A stretch of 64,000 nucleotides of DNA from Actinorhabdospora filicis (lineage in GTDB: Bacteria > Actinomycetota > Actinomycetes > Mycobacteriales > Micromonosporaceae): assembly GCF_030269765.1 (NCBI RefSeq), contig NZ_BSTX01000001.1, positions 434,001 to 498,000 on the forward strand, written 5' to 3'. The notes beneath the pieces were generated by a model. The model was not told the origin of the DNA. It did no database searches and worked only from the letters and a program-made list of their open reading frames with translations. Numbering within the stretch: position 1 is the first letter of the stretch; each line of letters begins with the position of its first letter. The position numbers and the translations under genes were made by a program. Positions 16,466-28,041 of this stretch are shown here, in pieces.

Positions 16466-17059
16466 CTAGACGTAGAGGCCGGTGAACGGCGCCCAGGGCA
16501 GGTTGCGGACGACCCAGAACACGCCCCACACGGCCAGGAACACGCTGATGGTGTTGGGACCGAAGGCGAGCTTCGGTAGCTTCAGCCTCGCGTTCGGGAA
16601 CCACGTCCGCCACGCCCACGACAGGTACATGTAGACGATGAACGGCGCGGCGAAGACCGCGATGGCGTGGTAGCGGGCCGCCTCGGGCAGGTCGCCGTGC
16701 AGGAGGTACCAGAGCGCGCGCGTGCCGCCGCAGCCCGGGCAGTCGAAGCCGGTGACCAGCTTGAACGCGCACGCCCCCAGGTCCGGCTGGTCGTCGGTGG
16801 GGTTGTTGGCCAGCACGTACCAGACCGGCAGGGCCGCGCACAGCAGCAGCGCCAGGGGCCCCAGCGGGCCGGTGGCGATCTTCCGGAACACCCGCCGGAC
16901 CGGGCCGTTCTTCGGCTCGGGGTAGACCGGCGCGGGGTACAGGTTCCCGTCGGGCCCGAGCACCATCTGCCGGTGCTCGGCGTGCTCGGCGCAGTCGGCC
17001 GCGCAGGGCTCGGGGTATCCCGTGGCAGGGGACGTGCCGACGGCGGCCGTCTCGCTCAT
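16466..17059 (-). CDS. DUF2752 membrane protein
   Basis: 197 residues. A soluble N-terminal tail of about 70 residues is followed by three hydrophobic helices. The family signature CPGCGGTRALWYLLHGDLPEA is between the first two helices. DUF2752 proteins are widespread small membrane proteins of unknown function; the paired cysteines suggest metal or redox chemistry, which is unproven. The ATG at 17059 has GGAGG at good spacing. Confidence 0.88.
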   Translation of the reverse strand: MSETAAVGTSPATGYPEPCAADCAEHAEHRQMVLGPDGNLYPAPVYPEPKNGPVRRVFRKIATGPLGPLALLLCAALPVWYVLANNPTDDQPDLGACAFKLVTGFDCPGCGGTRALWYLLHGDLPEAARYHAIAVFAAPFIVYMYLSWAWRTWFPNARLKLPKLAFGPNTISVFLAVWGVFWVVRNLPWAPFTGLYV

Positions 17060-17110
17060 CTCTCGCCTCCGGGTGCGCGCGTGGGGAGTCTCACGATACC
17101 CGCCGCGCGC

Positions 17111-18349
17111 TCACGCCAGGGCCGCGGCGACCTCGCCGGCGAAGTCGCCGCGCACCGGGGCCTCCACGTCGTCCAGGCCCAGCCAGCGCGCCATCTCGCG
17201 CAGCTCGGCGGCCAGCGCGGCGGCGGTGCCGCCGGGCGCGTGCGGTTCGCGCCAGACCGCCGGGACCCGCAGGACGCCCGCCTTGCGGTCGGCCTTGAGG
17301 TCCACGCGCGCGGCCAGGCCGTCCCCGAACAGGAACGGCAGCACGTAGTACCCGTACTGGCGCTTGGGCTCGGGCACGTAGATCTCGATGCGGTAGTGGA
17401 AGTCCCACAGCCGCAGCGTGCGGTCCCGCTCCCAGACCAGGGGGTCGAAGGGGCTGACCAGGGCCGCCGCCGAGACCTTGCGCGGGACGCGGGCGTCCCG
17501 GTGCAGGTAGGCGGGCTTGGCCCAGCCCTGCACGGTCACCGGGGTCAGCACGCCCTCCTCCAGCAGCTCCGTCAGTGCCGCGCGGGCCGGGGCGGGCTTG
17601 AGCCGGAAGTAGTCGCGCAGGTCGGTCTCGGTGGCCACGCCGAAGGACACCGCGGCGGCGGCCATCAGCTCGCGGTGGGCGTCGGCGACATCGGGCGTCG
17701 GCGCGTCCACGACCGCCTTCGGCAGCACCCGGGAGGTGAGGTCGTAGGTGCGCTCGAAGTTGGGCCGCCCGGCGGCGGTCACCTCACCGGCCCAGAACAG
17801 GTACTCCAGGGTCGCCTTGACCGCGCTCCAGTTCCAGCCCCAGTGGTCCTTGCGGCGGTCCAGGATCGAGGCGTCCTCCTTGGCCAGCTCGGCCTCGATG
17901 CCGCGCGCGGTGAGCGGGCCGTGCTCCTCGACGGTGGCCAGCACCCGCTTGACGAACTCGCGGTGGTCGCGGCCCATCCGGCGCATCGAGCCCCAGGCGT
18001 GCTCGTCGGCGGCGGCCATCCGCCAGCGCAGCAGCGGCTGGAACCGCACCGGCAACAGCGAGGCGGCGTGCCCCCAGTACTCGAACAGCTCGCGCTCGCC
18101 CCGGTAGGCGGCGTTGTCCACGAGCGTGGCGGGATAGGCGCCCAGCCGGGAGAAGACGGGCATGTAGTGCGCGCGCACCAGCACGTTCACCGAGTCGATC
18201 TGCAGCGCGTTGGTGTGGGCGAGGACCTTGCGCAGGTGCCGGGCGGTGGGCGTCGCGGTGGGACGCGCCGCCGCGAAGCCCTGCGCGGCCAGGGCGACGC
18301 GGCGCGCCTGGGCGTTGGTCAGGGTCGCCGTGGAGAGAGTCGTGGCCAC
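17111..18349 (-). CDS. Crosslink-repair DNA glycosylase, YcaQ/AlkX-like winged-helix protein
   Basis: 412 residues. It carries the HTH_42 (DUF1006) fold with repeated winged helices and the QxD-type catalytic motif (LQIDSVNVL). Downstream conserved blocks include ARAHYMPVFSRLG, FEYWGHAASLLP, KDHWGWNWS, SPFDPLVWERDR and PKRQYGYYVLPFL. Enzymes of this family (AlkX/YcaQ, Streptomyces AlkZ) excise alkylated bases and unhook interstrand crosslinks. The GTG at 18349 lacks a Shine-Dalgarno; TAGCCT ends 6 bases before it, which suggests a leaderless mRNA. Confidence 0.88.
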   Translation of the reverse strand: MATTLSTATLTNAQARRVALAAQGFAAARPTATPTARHLRKVLAHTNALQIDSVNVLVRAHYMPVFSRLGAYPATLVDNAAYRGERELFEYWGHAASLLPVRFQPLLRWRMAAADEHAWGSMRRMGRDHREFVKRVLATVEEHGPLTARGIEAELAKEDASILDRRKDHWGWNWSAVKATLEYLFWAGEVTAAGRPNFERTYDLTSRVLPKAVVDAPTPDVADAHRELMAAAAVSFGVATETDLRDYFRLKPAPARAALTELLEEGVLTPVTVQGWAKPAYLHRDARVPRKVSAAALVSPFDPLVWERDRTLRLWDFHYRIEIYVPEPKRQYGYYVLPFLFGDGLAARVDLKADRKAGVLRVPAVWREPHAPGGTAAALAAELREMARWLGLDDVEAPVRGDFAGEVAAALA

Positions 18350-18386
18350 CGGCGGAGGCTACCGCAGGGGTCCGACGGGATCTCCG

Positions 18387-19067
18387 CTAGCGGAGCGAGA
18401 CGCGCATGAGCCGCCACACGATGAGCAGGAACACGATCACCATCAGGGCGATCATGATCCACAGGACCCACATCGCCAGCGCGGTGTTCGGGCCCGGCCC
18501 GGCGGTGGCGCGCAGCTCGTTCCGCTCGCCCAGCCGCAGCTTCCAGGTGACCGTCTTCCCGTTCGCGCCCACCTCCCCGTTGGTGGTCAGCACGCGCCCG
18601 GGGAACGTCACCGCGACCCGCATGTCGGCCCGGTCGAAGGCGGCGATGATCTCCGGATCGATCGGCCCGCCACCGGAGGGCGGGGTGTAGGTCTGGTCGA
18701 TCACACCGGTCAGGACGTAGTCCTCACCCTCGTGGACGATGCGGATGTGGTCGCCGCCGGAGTCGTCGGTGTCATTGAACTCCGACAGCGGCGTGTTCTC
18801 GAAGGTGTACCGCACCCCCGCGTAGACGCCGTCGTCGTAGGGCTCCTGCCGGGTGATGCCCTTGACGGGCTCGCCGCCCAGCGGGTCGCCGCCCAGGTTC
18901 AGCCTGTCCCGGAGCGCCTTGTCGAAGGCGACCACGACCGTGCCGCTGACGGTGTCGTCCCGGTTGACCGTGACGTTCATGTCGAACTTGACGCACCCGG
19001 CCAGCGCGAGGACGCCGAACAGCGCCAGCAGTGCCGTGCCCAGGACCCGCCCCCGTGTGGTGATCAC
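18387..19067 (-). CDS. lppM: LppM family lipoprotein
   Basis: 226 residues. The lipobox LALAGC puts the acylated cysteine at about residue 25, and a C-terminal transmembrane helix (WVLWIMIALMVIVFLLIVW) ends in a short basic tail. The middle part matches LppM/DUF3153 (VKFDMNVTVNRDDTVSGTVVVAFDK). Mycobacterial LppM affects cell-envelope lipids and phagosome traffic; the role here is unknown. The GTG at 19067 lies within the left arm of an 11-bp inverted repeat that also follows the upstream GNAT gene. Confidence 0.85.
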   Translation of the reverse strand: MITTRGRVLGTALLALFGVLALAGCVKFDMNVTVNRDDTVSGTVVVAFDKALRDRLNLGGDPLGGEPVKGITRQEPYDDGVYAGVRYTFENTPLSEFNDTDDSGGDHIRIVHEGEDYVLTGVIDQTYTPPSGGGPIDPEIIAAFDRADMRVAVTFPGRVLTTNGEVGANGKTVTWKLRLGERNELRATAGPGPNTALAMWVLWIMIALMVIVFLLIVWRLMRVSLR

Positions 19068-19094
19068 GCGACCGATCGTAATGGATCGGTCGCG
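19067..19094. terminator. 11-bp inverted repeat between GNAT stop and lppM start
   Basis: CGCGACCGATC (19067-19077) and GATCGGTCGCG (19084-19094) are perfect arms around GTAATG. On the minus strand it lies 5 bp after the GNAT stop and ends on the lppM GTG. It can act as a terminator for the first gene, an operator for the second, or both. TACGAT on the minus strand, within the hairpin, lies 7 bases before the GTG and could be the lppM -10. Confidence 0.6.
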
Positions 19095-19099
19095 GGCCG

Positions 19100-19669
19100 T
19101 TAGGTAAGCGCGACGTGCAGACGGCGTTGCGGCACGACGACGCCGTCCATGTCCAGGCCGCGGGTCTTGCCGTCGAAGGCCCAGCCCGCCGAGGTCAGGA
19201 ACTTGATGGTCGCCGGGTCCTCGCCGAACGCCCAGGCCCGCGCGCCGGTGAAGCCCTCGTCACCCCAGTGGGCCGTGGCGGCCGACAGGAGACGGCTGCC
19301 GTGACCGCGCCTGCCGAAACGCGGCTCCACCAAGAGATCCGTGATGGCGGCGGTGGTCACCGGCGCGTCCGGGCGAGGGGAATCCTCGCCGGGTGCTGCG
19401 GTATCGTCGTCCGCTGGACCGATCGCCACGAATCCGACGGCCATCTCGGCGCCTCCGGACTGCTCGACGGCGATCAGGACGTGGTGACGATCCGAGGGCG
19501 GGGCGGTCACGGCCTCCCGCCAGCGGTCGGTCAGCCAGGACTTGTCGAGCCGTTCGAGAATGTGCGGGGGGACCAGAAGGGCGTACGCGGTACGCCAGGT
19601 GAGGAGTTGCAGCCGCGCTATCTCGGCAGCGTCCTCTGCGCGTGCCGGGCGCACATAACCGGTCGCCAT
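19100..19669 (-). CDS. GNAT family N-acetyltransferase
   Basis: 189 residues from the ATG at 19669. GNAT motifs are visible: ITDLLVEPRFGRRGHGSRLL (strand 4 and the acetyl-CoA loop R-x-G-H-G) and the C-terminal AWAFGEDPATIKFLTSAGW. An insertion of about 25 residues (GPADDDTAAPGEDSPRPDAP) precedes the acetyl-CoA site. TACTCT ends 6 bases before the ATG, so the mRNA is probably leaderless. Substrate unknown. The gene is followed by the inverted repeat before lppM. Confidence 0.85.
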   Translation of the reverse strand: MATGYVRPARAEDAAEIARLQLLTWRTAYALLVPPHILERLDKSWLTDRWREAVTAPPSDRHHVLIAVEQSGGAEMAVGFVAIGPADDDTAAPGEDSPRPDAPVTTAAITDLLVEPRFGRRGHGSRLLSAATAHWGDEGFTGARAWAFGEDPATIKFLTSAGWAFDGKTRGLDMDGVVVPQRRLHVALT

Positions 19670-19745
19670 GCGGCAAGAGTACGGGCACGTTCCGGAGCGC
19701 TCGCGGGGCACCGGGTGAGGTTTGGAGTTGCGGGAGAAGGTGGCT

Positions 19746-21059
19746 GTGGTCGAGGCGGAGCGGGAGGCCGGTGAGTCGGCCGATCCACGCCGTCCCCGCA
19801 ACCCGCGGGCCCGGCTCGCGCTCCAGCTCCTGGCCGTCCTGGCCCTGGTCGGGCTGACCTGGTACCTGGTGGACGTCTACGGCGGCCAGCACCACCTCTT
19901 CGACTTCCGCATCTACCGCAAGGCCGTCCGCTACTGGCTGGCCGGCGGCAACGTCTACGACTACTGGCAGCCCGACGTCATCAACGGCACCCTCGGCTAC
20001 ACCTATCCGCCGTTCGCCTCGGTGCTGATGGCGCCGATGGGGGCGCTGCCGTGGGACGTGGCGAAATGGGCGCACATCCTGGCGATGGCGGCCTGCCTGA
20101 TCGTGACCTCGTACTGGCTGCTGGCGCCCCTGCTGCGCAGGCACAAGGTGCCCATCTGGCTGGGCCTGGCCGTCGCCGGGTGCTTCATCGTCAGCGTCGA
20201 GCCGATCCGGGAGACCCTCAGCTTCGGCCAGGTCAACCTCATGCTGATCGCGCTGGTCCTGGGGGACGTCCTGTTCCTGGTCCGCCGCGACTCGCGGCTG
20301 GCCGGCGTCGGCATCGGCCTGGCCACCGCCATCAAGCTCACCCCCGGCATCTTCATCGTCTACCTGCTGGTCACCCGCCGCTGGCGCGCGGCGGCCGGTT
20401 CGGTGGTCGCCGCGGCGGCCGCGTCGCTGCTGGCGGCGGTGGTCGACCCGCGCATGTCGATCCGGTTCTGGCTGATCACCGCCTGGGACTCCGGGCGCGT
20501 CGGCCACAACGACAACACGTCCAACCAGTCGATCGCCGGGCTCCTCGCCCGGATCTTCGACCCCCGGCCCTACCCGCAGATCATGTGGCTGATCCTGGTC
20601 GCCGCGGCCGTCGGCTACGGCATGTGGCGGGCGGCGAAGGCCGTCCGCGAGGGCGACGAGATCGCCGGGCTGACCATCACCGGCGTCGTCGGCATCCTCA
20701 TCTCACCGGTGTCCTGGACGCACCACGTGTACTGGATCGTCCCCGCTCTGCTGATCATCGCCGACGTCGTCGCCACCGGCTGGCGGACCATGTCCTCCCG
20801 CGCGAAATGGTCCTACGCCGTGCTGGGCGCGCTGACCTATCTGCCCTTCATGTACTCCTTCGTCTGGCTGTTCGCCGAGGAGCCCGGCAAGCACTGGGAC
20901 CACGGCCTCCCGTGGTTCCTGGCCGAGAACACCTACGTGTTCGTGCTGGTCGCGCTGCTCGTCTGGCTGCCGATCCGCAAGGGCGTGGACGCCACCGACA
21001 GCCGCCCCGGCGTGTGGTGGCCGGTGTTCCGGCGCGCGCCTCAGCCGTCGAAGGTGTAG
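19746..21059 (+). CDS. Membrane glycosyltransferase, GT87 (DUF2029) family
   Basis: About 437 residues with some 10-12 hydrophobic helices. The first periplasmic loop has the conserved acidic DFRIY that GT87 mannosyl- and arabinofuranosyltransferases use as catalytic base, then YTYPPFASVLMAP and NLMLIALVLGD; the C-terminal SWTHHVYW is also typical. GT87 enzymes transfer sugars from polyprenyl-phosphate donors to envelope glycans (PimE and AftC relatives). The start is uncertain: GTG at 19746 follows GGGAGAAGG, but GTG 19740 and TTG 19722 are in frame. Its 3' end overlaps the convergent GNAT gene by 19 bp. Confidence 0.88.
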   Translation: MVEAEREAGESADPRRPRNPRARLALQLLAVLALVGLTWYLVDVYGGQHHLFDFRIYRKAVRYWLAGGNVYDYWQPDVINGTLGYTYPPFASVLMAPMGALPWDVAKWAHILAMAACLIVTSYWLLAPLLRRHKVPIWLGLAVAGCFIVSVEPIRETLSFGQVNLMLIALVLGDVLFLVRRDSRLAGVGIGLATAIKLTPGIFIVYLLVTRRWRAAAGSVVAAAAASLLAAVVDPRMSIRFWLITAWDSGRVGHNDNTSNQSIAGLLARIFDPRPYPQIMWLILVAAAVGYGMWRAAKAVREGDEIAGLTITGVVGILISPVSWTHHVYWIVPALLIIADVVATGWRTMSSRAKWSYAVLGALTYLPFMYSFVWLFAEEPGKHWDHGLPWFLAENTYVFVLVALLVWLPIRKGVDATDSRPGVWWPVFRRAPQPSKV

Positions 21060-21541
21060 CGGACCACGTCCAGCTCGGCCCCGAAGAAGTCGTAGACCGA
21101 GCTCTCGCCGTCCTCGCTGAAGCCGTGCCGCAGGTAGAAGCGGCGGGCGCGCTCGTTGCCGTCGAGGGCCCACAGCCGCACCGGCGACACCCCGCGCCCG
21201 CGCAGGTCCTCCAGCGCCCGCGTCATCAGCGCGTGCCCCGCGCCGGTGCCCCAGCGCTCCGGGTCGACGTAAATGGCGTAGATCTCTCCCCCGCCGCCCT
21301 CGCCCCGCTGGTCGCCGTAGTTGACGAAGCCGACCGGGCCGCCGCCGTCCTCGGCGAGCAGCTCGGTGCGCCCGGGACGCCGCTCGGCCAGCCGCGCCGC
21401 CCACCTCGCGGCGTGCTCGTCCGGGTCGAAGCGCGCCAGCGCCTCGGCGGGCACCAGGCCCTCGTAGGCGCCGCGCCAGCAGCGCACGTGCAACGCGGCC
21501 AGGGCGGGGACGTCGGCGGGGGCGACGGGGCGGATGCGCAT
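21041..21541 (-). CDS. GNAT family N-acetyltransferase
   Basis: 166 residues. IYAIYVDPERWGTGAGHALM contains the acetyl-CoA loop (W-G-T-G-A-G), and NERARRFYLRHGF is the C-terminal signature. The ATG at 21541 shares its A with the TGA stop of the XRE-TPR gene (TGATG), indicating translational coupling as the second gene of an operon. Convergent overlap of 19 bp with the GT87 gene. Substrate unknown. Confidence 0.88.
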   Translation of the reverse strand: MRIRPVAPADVPALAALHVRCWRGAYEGLVPAEALARFDPDEHAARWAARLAERRPGRTELLAEDGGGPVGFVNYGDQRGEGGGGEIYAIYVDPERWGTGAGHALMTRALEDLRGRGVSPVRLWALDGNERARRFYLRHGFSEDGESSVYDFFGAELDVVRYTFDG

Positions 21542-22857
21542 CAAACTCCACTGCTCCTTCTGGCGCTGCCTGATTCCACAGTGGACGGTACCGGGTTGCC
21601 CGTGGCGGCCAGCGCCGCCCGGTAGGCGGCCATCGCCGCCGCGGCGTCCCCCGCGGCCTCGTAGAGCGCCGCCAGCCGCGTCCGGGCCGGGATCGCCTGC
21701 GGGATGCCGGACTCGCCGTCCAGCACCGCACCGGCCGCGCGCGCCCGCTCCAGCGCGCCCGCCCGGTCACCGCGCGCCAGGGCCGCCTCGCCCAGGGCGA
21801 TGTCGGCCCACAGGACCACCGTCGAGCCCGCCTCCGCCAGCCGGTCGCGGGCCTCCGTCGCGTAGGCCACCGCCTCGCCCGGCTCACCGAGCCGCAGCGC
21901 GGCCTCGGCCAGCCAGATCTCGGCGCGCGCCACGTCCACCACGCCGCCGAACTCGGCCGACTCGGCCCGCACCGCCAGGAACACCTCCCGCGCCCGCGCG
22001 GGCTCCACCCGCAGCGACAGGATCCCCACCAGCAGCCGCAGCTGCGAGAGGTTGCGCAACCGGTCGGTCTCCCCGAACAACGCCAGCGACCGCTCCGCCA
22101 GGCTCAGCGCGCCGTCCAGGTCGCCGCGCCCGTAGGCGCCGTTGGCGGCGTTCCAGTAGGCCGAGGCGCGCGCCAGCGGACTGCCCAGCTCCTCGGCCAC
22201 GCCGATCATGCGGTGCACGATCACCGAGGCGCGGTGCGCGTCCCCGCGGTCCTGGTAGACCCCCGCCAGGGTCACGCCCAGCCGCACCGACGCGTCCGAC
22301 CAGCCCAGCCCGAGCCGCTCGAAGGCGCGCAGGGCCCGCTCGCCGAGATCGGCGGCGTAGGCGGGATCGCCCAGCTCGCGGTAGCAGCGCATGACGTCCA
22401 CGGCGCGTTCGGCCCAGGTCGCGCCGCCCTCCTCGGCGATGTTCATCAGCGCCTCGAAGGCCGAGGCGGCCTCGGCGTGGCGGCCGAGCAGTTCCAGGGC
22501 CTGCGCGCGGCCCAGGGCGGCGCGGTCGCGGACGCGCGCCTCGTCCAGCAGGTTCTCGAACTCGGCGAGGGCCTCGGCGTGCGAGCCGTTGTGGAGGGCG
22601 ATCCCGGCGAAGGCGAGGCGTCGCTCGGCCTCGCGCACGTCGTCGGGTTCCCGCCCGCTCGCCAGGAACCCGGCGGTGGTGCCGAGCGCGCCGGCCAGAT
22701 GGGCGAGGACCCCCTGGGACGGGCGGCGCTTGCCGGACTCGATGAGCGACAGGTGCGCCGCCGAGAGCAGCCCCGGCGAGGTCAGCTCGCTCTGCGAGCG
22801 GCCCGCGGCGGTACGAGCCTCGCGGATCCGGTGGCCCACGTTCGCGTCGATGTCCAC
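21541..22857 (-). CDS. XRE family helix-turn-helix regulator with TPR domain
   Basis: 438 residues. An N-terminal HTH_XRE domain spans about 8-65 (IREARTAAGRSQSELTS, LSAAHLSLIESGKRRPS). About 360 residues of helical tetratricopeptide-like repeats follow (AEALAEFENLLDEA, RHAEAASAFEALM, GDLDGALSLAERSLALF). The architecture is that of TPR-containing, often signal-peptide- or metabolite-sensing regulators of actinomycetes. It is divergent from the SnoaL-like gene and coupled to a GNAT gene. The ATG at 22857 is set by the conserved start of the HTH. Confidence 0.88.
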   Translation of the reverse strand: MDIDANVGHRIREARTAAGRSQSELTSPGLLSAAHLSLIESGKRRPSQGVLAHLAGALGTTAGFLASGREPDDVREAERRLAFAGIALHNGSHAEALAEFENLLDEARVRDRAALGRAQALELLGRHAEAASAFEALMNIAEEGGATWAERAVDVMRCYRELGDPAYAADLGERALRAFERLGLGWSDASVRLGVTLAGVYQDRGDAHRASVIVHRMIGVAEELGSPLARASAYWNAANGAYGRGDLDGALSLAERSLALFGETDRLRNLSQLRLLVGILSLRVEPARAREVFLAVRAESAEFGGVVDVARAEIWLAEAALRLGEPGEAVAYATEARDRLAEAGSTVVLWADIALGEAALARGDRAGALERARAAGAVLDGESGIPQAIPARTRLAALYEAAGDAAAAMAAYRAALAATGNPVPSTVESGSARRSSGV

Positions 22858-22886
22858 GGAGAGAAACCCTACCTGAAAAGCCGATC

Positions 22887-22915
22887 TTTACAAACCTTTG
22901 CCACGTGATTTACAT
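22887..22915 (+). promoter_or_regulatory. Promoter of the SnoaL-like gene
   Basis: TTTACA (22887-22892), 17 bp, TTACAT (22910-22915), with the ATG 9 bases after the -10. The 66-bp AT-richer gap is shared with the divergent XRE-TPR gene, a natural place for that regulator to bind. Confidence 0.55.
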
Positions 22916-22923
22916 TCGGCGGC

Positions 22924-23346
22924 ATGACCGACCCGAAGATCGAGACCATCACCCGCTTCTTCGCCGCCTACGCCGCCAAGGACACCGACGGCATGGCCGC
23001 CACCCTCTCCCCCGACATCGCCTGGACCATCCCCGGACGCCACCCCCTGTCCGGCACCAAACACGGCCTCGACGAAGTCCGCGCCTTCTTCGACGCCCTC
23101 GGCCGCGCCGGATTCCAGGCCGAACCCGTCTTCCTCGAAGCCAACGACGAATACGTCGTCGACATCCACCGCGGCTGGACCACCGAAGGCACCGGCACCG
23201 TCGACACCACCTGGGCCCTCGTCTGGCACTTCGACGCCGAAGGGCGCATCGACCGCGTCATCAACCTCTCCGGCGACCAGCACCAAATGGACAACTACAT
23301 CTGGGCCAACTTCGACCTGGCCCCGCTGCCCGCGCGACTGGCCTGA
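22924..23346 (+). CDS. SnoaL-like/NTF2-fold protein
   Basis: 140 residues of the NTF2-like cone fold: an N-terminal helix (IETITRFFAAYAAKDTDGMAA), then LSPDIAWTIPG, FFDALG and a strand-rich C-terminus (ALVWHFDAEGRIDRVINL). SnoaL_2-type proteins are polyketide cyclases, isomerases or binding proteins; nothing here tells which. Possible target of the divergent XRE-TPR regulator. Third codon positions are almost all C or G. Confidence 0.85.
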   Translation: MTDPKIETITRFFAAYAAKDTDGMAATLSPDIAWTIPGRHPLSGTKHGLDEVRAFFDALGRAGFQAEPVFLEANDEYVVDIHRGWTTEGTGTVDTTWALVWHFDAEGRIDRVINLSGDQHQMDNYIWANFDLAPLPARLA

Positions 23347-23352
23347 AACGCC

Positions 23353-23384
23353 GATGGCCGCCCCCCTCGCGGGTGGCGGCCATC
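23353..23384. terminator. Bidirectional hairpin terminator
   Basis: GATGGCCGCC / GGCGGCCATC with a 12-base loop that can pair further, between the convergent SnoaL-like gene (ends 23346) and dapB (ends 23399). Confidence 0.8.
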
Positions 23385-23398
23385 GCACAGAACGTTCC

Positions 23399-25443
<2,045 letters not shown>

Positions 25444-25461
25444 GCGATTGTGGGAACCGGT

Positions 25462-27852
25462 TTAACGGTGCCGACGGCGTTCCCGGCGCGGGCCGTCATC
25501 GCCGCCCTCGCCGCCTTCGCGGCGCGGAGGGGCGTCGCCGTCCCGGCGGGGACGGTCGCCGCGCGGACGGTCGTCGCCGCCCTCACGACGGCGCGGACGG
25601 TCACCCGCGCCGCGCTCGCCCTCGGGGCGTCCCGCGGGACGCTTCGGGGGCTCCTGGCCCTCCGGGTACACCTTGTCCAGGTAGATCTTGCCGCGCGCGT
25701 CCACGTCGGCGATCTGCACCTCGATCTTGTCGCCGACGTTCAGCACGTCCTCGACCTTCTCGATGCGCTTGCCGTCGCCGATCTTGGAGATGTGCAGCAG
25801 GCCGTCGCGGCCGGGCACCAGGGAGACGAAGGCGCCGAAGGCGGCGGTCTTCACCACGGTGCCGAGGAACTTGTCCCCGACCTCCGGCAGCGTCGGGTTG
25901 GCGATGCCGTTGATGATGGCGACGGCCTTCTCGGCGGCGGGACCGTTGGTCGCGCCGACGTAGATGGTGCCGTCGTCCTCGATGGAGATGTCGGCGCCGG
26001 TCTCCTCGGTGATCCCGTTGATGGTCTGGCCCTTCGGGCCGATGACCATGCCGATCTTGTCGACGGGGATCTTGACCGTGGTGACGCGGGGAGCCGAGTC
26101 GGCCATGTCGCCGACGGCCGGGACGGCCTCGGCCATGACGTCGAGGATCGCGTGGCGGGCCTCGTTGGCCTGCTGCAGCGCGGCGGCCAGCACGTCCGAC
26201 GGGATGCCGTCGAGCTTGGTGTCCAGCTGCAGCGCGGTCACGAACTCGCGCGTTCCGGCGACCTTGAAGTCCATGTCGCCGAAGGCGTCCTCGGCACCGA
26301 GGATGTCGGTCAGCGTCACGTACTCGGTCTTGCCGTCGACCTCGTCGGAGATGAGGCCCATGGCGATACCGGCGACCGGCGCCTTCAGCGGCACACCGGC
26401 GGCCATCAGCGACATCGAGGACGCGCAGACCGAGCCCATCGAGGTGGAGCCGTTGGAGCCGAGGGCCTCGGAGACCTGGCGGATCGCGTAGGGGAACTCC
26501 TCGCGGGCCGGCAGGACCGGGACGATGGCGCGCTCGGCGAGGGCGCCGTGGCCGATCTCGCGGCGCTTGGGCGAACCCACGCGGCCGGTCTCACCGGTGG
26601 AGTAGGGCGGGAAGTTGTAGTTGTGCATGTAGCGCTTGCTGGTCACCGGCGAAAGGGTGTCCAGCGACTGCTCCAGGCGCAGCATGTTCAGCGTGGTGAC
26701 ACCCAGGATCTGGGTCTCGCCGCGCTCGAACAGGGCCGAGCCGTGCACGCGCGGGAGGATCTTCGCCTCGGCGTTCAGCGAGCGGATGTCGCGGGTGCCG
26801 CGGCCGTCGATGCGGACCTTCTCGCGCAGGACGCGCTGGCGGACCAGCTTCTTGGTCAGCGAGCGGATTGCCGCCGAGATCTCCTTGTCGCGCTCGGGGA
26901 AGTCGGCGCCGATCTTCTCGAAGGCGACCTCCTTGATGGCGTCGAGGCGGGTCTCGCGGTCCTGCTTGTCGGCGACGGTGAGCGCCTCGGCGAGCTCGGT
27001 GGACACGGCGGCCTCGACCGCGGCGAACACGTCGTCCTGGTAGTCCAGGAACACCGGGAACTCGATGACGGCCTTCGCGGCGCGGGAGGCCAGGTCGGCC
27101 TGCGCGCGGCACAGCTCGCGGATGGCGACCTTGGAGGCCTCCAGCCCGGCGGCGACGACCTCTTCGGTCGGGGCGGTGGCGCCCTCGGCGACGAGCGCGA
27201 TGGTCTTGTCGGTGGCCTCGGCCTCGACCATCATGATCGCGACCTCACCGGCGTCGGTGACGCGGCCGGCGACGACCATGTCGAAGGTCGCGCGCTCCAG
27301 CTCGGCGTGGGTCGGGAACGCGACCCAGGTGCCGTCGATGTTGGCGACGCGGGTCGCGCCGATCGGGCCGGAGAAGGGCAGGCCGGACAGCTTCGTGGAC
27401 GCCGAGGCGGCGTTGATGGCCACGACGTCGTACGGGTGCGCCGGGTCGAGGGCCAGGACCGTCTCGACGACCTGGACCTCGTTGCGCAGGCCCTTGACGA
27501 AGCTGGGGCGCAGGGGGCGGTCGATGAGGCGGCAGGTGAGGACGGCGTCCTCGCTGGGGCGTCCCTCGCGGCGGAAGAACGAGCCGGGGATGCGCCCGGC
27601 GGCGTACATGCGCTCCTCGACGTCCACCGTCAGGGGGAAGAAGTCGAAGTGCTCCTTGGGGGTCTTGCTCGCGGTGGTCGTCGACAGGACGACGGTGTCA
27701 CCGAGCTGGGCGAGGACGGAGCCACCGGCCTGGCGGGCGAGACGGCCGGTGGAGAAGGTGATCTCCCGGGTCCCGAACGCTCCGTTGTCGATCACGGCGG
27801 TCGCCGTGTCGGTGCCGAGCTCCACGACCTCGGGGGTCGATTCTGCGGACAT
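25462..27852 (-). CDS. pnp: Polynucleotide phosphorylase (GpsI/PNPase)
   Basis: 796 residues: two RNase PH domains with a helical linker, a KH domain ([20 protein letters not shown]) and an S1 domain ([20 protein letters not shown]). The Arg/Gly/Asp-rich tail of about 60 residues ([20 protein letters not shown]) is typical of actinobacterial PNPases. The enzyme degrades RNA 3'-5' using phosphate and can add heteropolymeric tails. Its AAGGAG Shine-Dalgarno lies in one arm of a leader stem at 27861-27903. Confidence 0.97.
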   Translation of the reverse strand: MSAESTPEVVELGTDTATAVIDNGAFGTREITFSTGRLARQAGGSVLAQLGDTVVLSTTTASKTPKEHFDFFPLTVDVEERMYAAGRIPGSFFRREGRPSEDAVLTCRLIDRPLRPSFVKGLRNEVQVVETVLALDPAHPYDVVAINAASASTKLSGLPFSGPIGATRVANIDGTWVAFPTHAELERATFDMVVAGRVTDAGEVAIMMVEAEATDKTIALVAEGATAPTEEVVAAGLEASKVAIRELCRAQADLASRAAKAVIEFPVFLDYQDDVFAAVEAAVSTELAEALTVADKQDRETRLDAIKEVAFEKIGADFPERDKEISAAIRSLTKKLVRQRVLREKVRIDGRGTRDIRSLNAEAKILPRVHGSALFERGETQILGVTTLNMLRLEQSLDTLSPVTSKRYMHNYNFPPYSTGETGRVGSPKRREIGHGALAERAIVPVLPAREEFPYAIRQVSEALGSNGSTSMGSVCASSMSLMAAGVPLKAPVAGIAMGLISDEVDGKTEYVTLTDILGAEDAFGDMDFKVAGTREFVTALQLDTKLDGIPSDVLAAALQQANEARHAILDVMAEAVPAVGDMADSAPRVTTVKIPVDKIGMVIGPKGQTINGITEETGADISIEDDGTIYVGATNGPAAEKAVAIINGIANPTLPEVGDKFLGTVVKTAAFGAFVSLVPGRDGLLHISKIGDGKRIEKVEDVLNVGDKIEVQIADVDARGKIYLDKVYPEGQEPPKRPAGRPEGERGAGDRPRRREGGDDRPRGDRPRRDGDAPPRREGGEGGDDGPRRERRRHR

Positions 27853-27860
27853 GTGTGTCT

Positions 27861-27903
27861 ACAGCTCCTTCGTGTCTGGGCACGTCGTCTCTTCTGGAGC
27901 TGT
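27861..27903 (-). promoter_or_regulatory. pnp leader stem that masks the ribosome binding site
   Basis: On the minus strand GGACAGCTCC is followed after about 27 bases by GGAGCTGT (perfect 8-bp arms at 27896-27903 and 27861-27868). The second arm contains the GGAG of the pnp Shine-Dalgarno. This resembles the leader stems through which PNPase and RNase III control pnp in other bacteria; the mechanism here is inferred. Confidence 0.5.
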
Positions 27904-28041
27904 CCGCGGCCGGTCTTCGATCGAAGCGCACGGGCTGTTCTCGCCCGGACGCCACTACCGAGGACCGGTACGCCGACGGCTGCGACGTGCCGCTCTTCTC
28001 TAGTGCACGGTACCCGGGATGTACACCGGGTGACCGTATGA

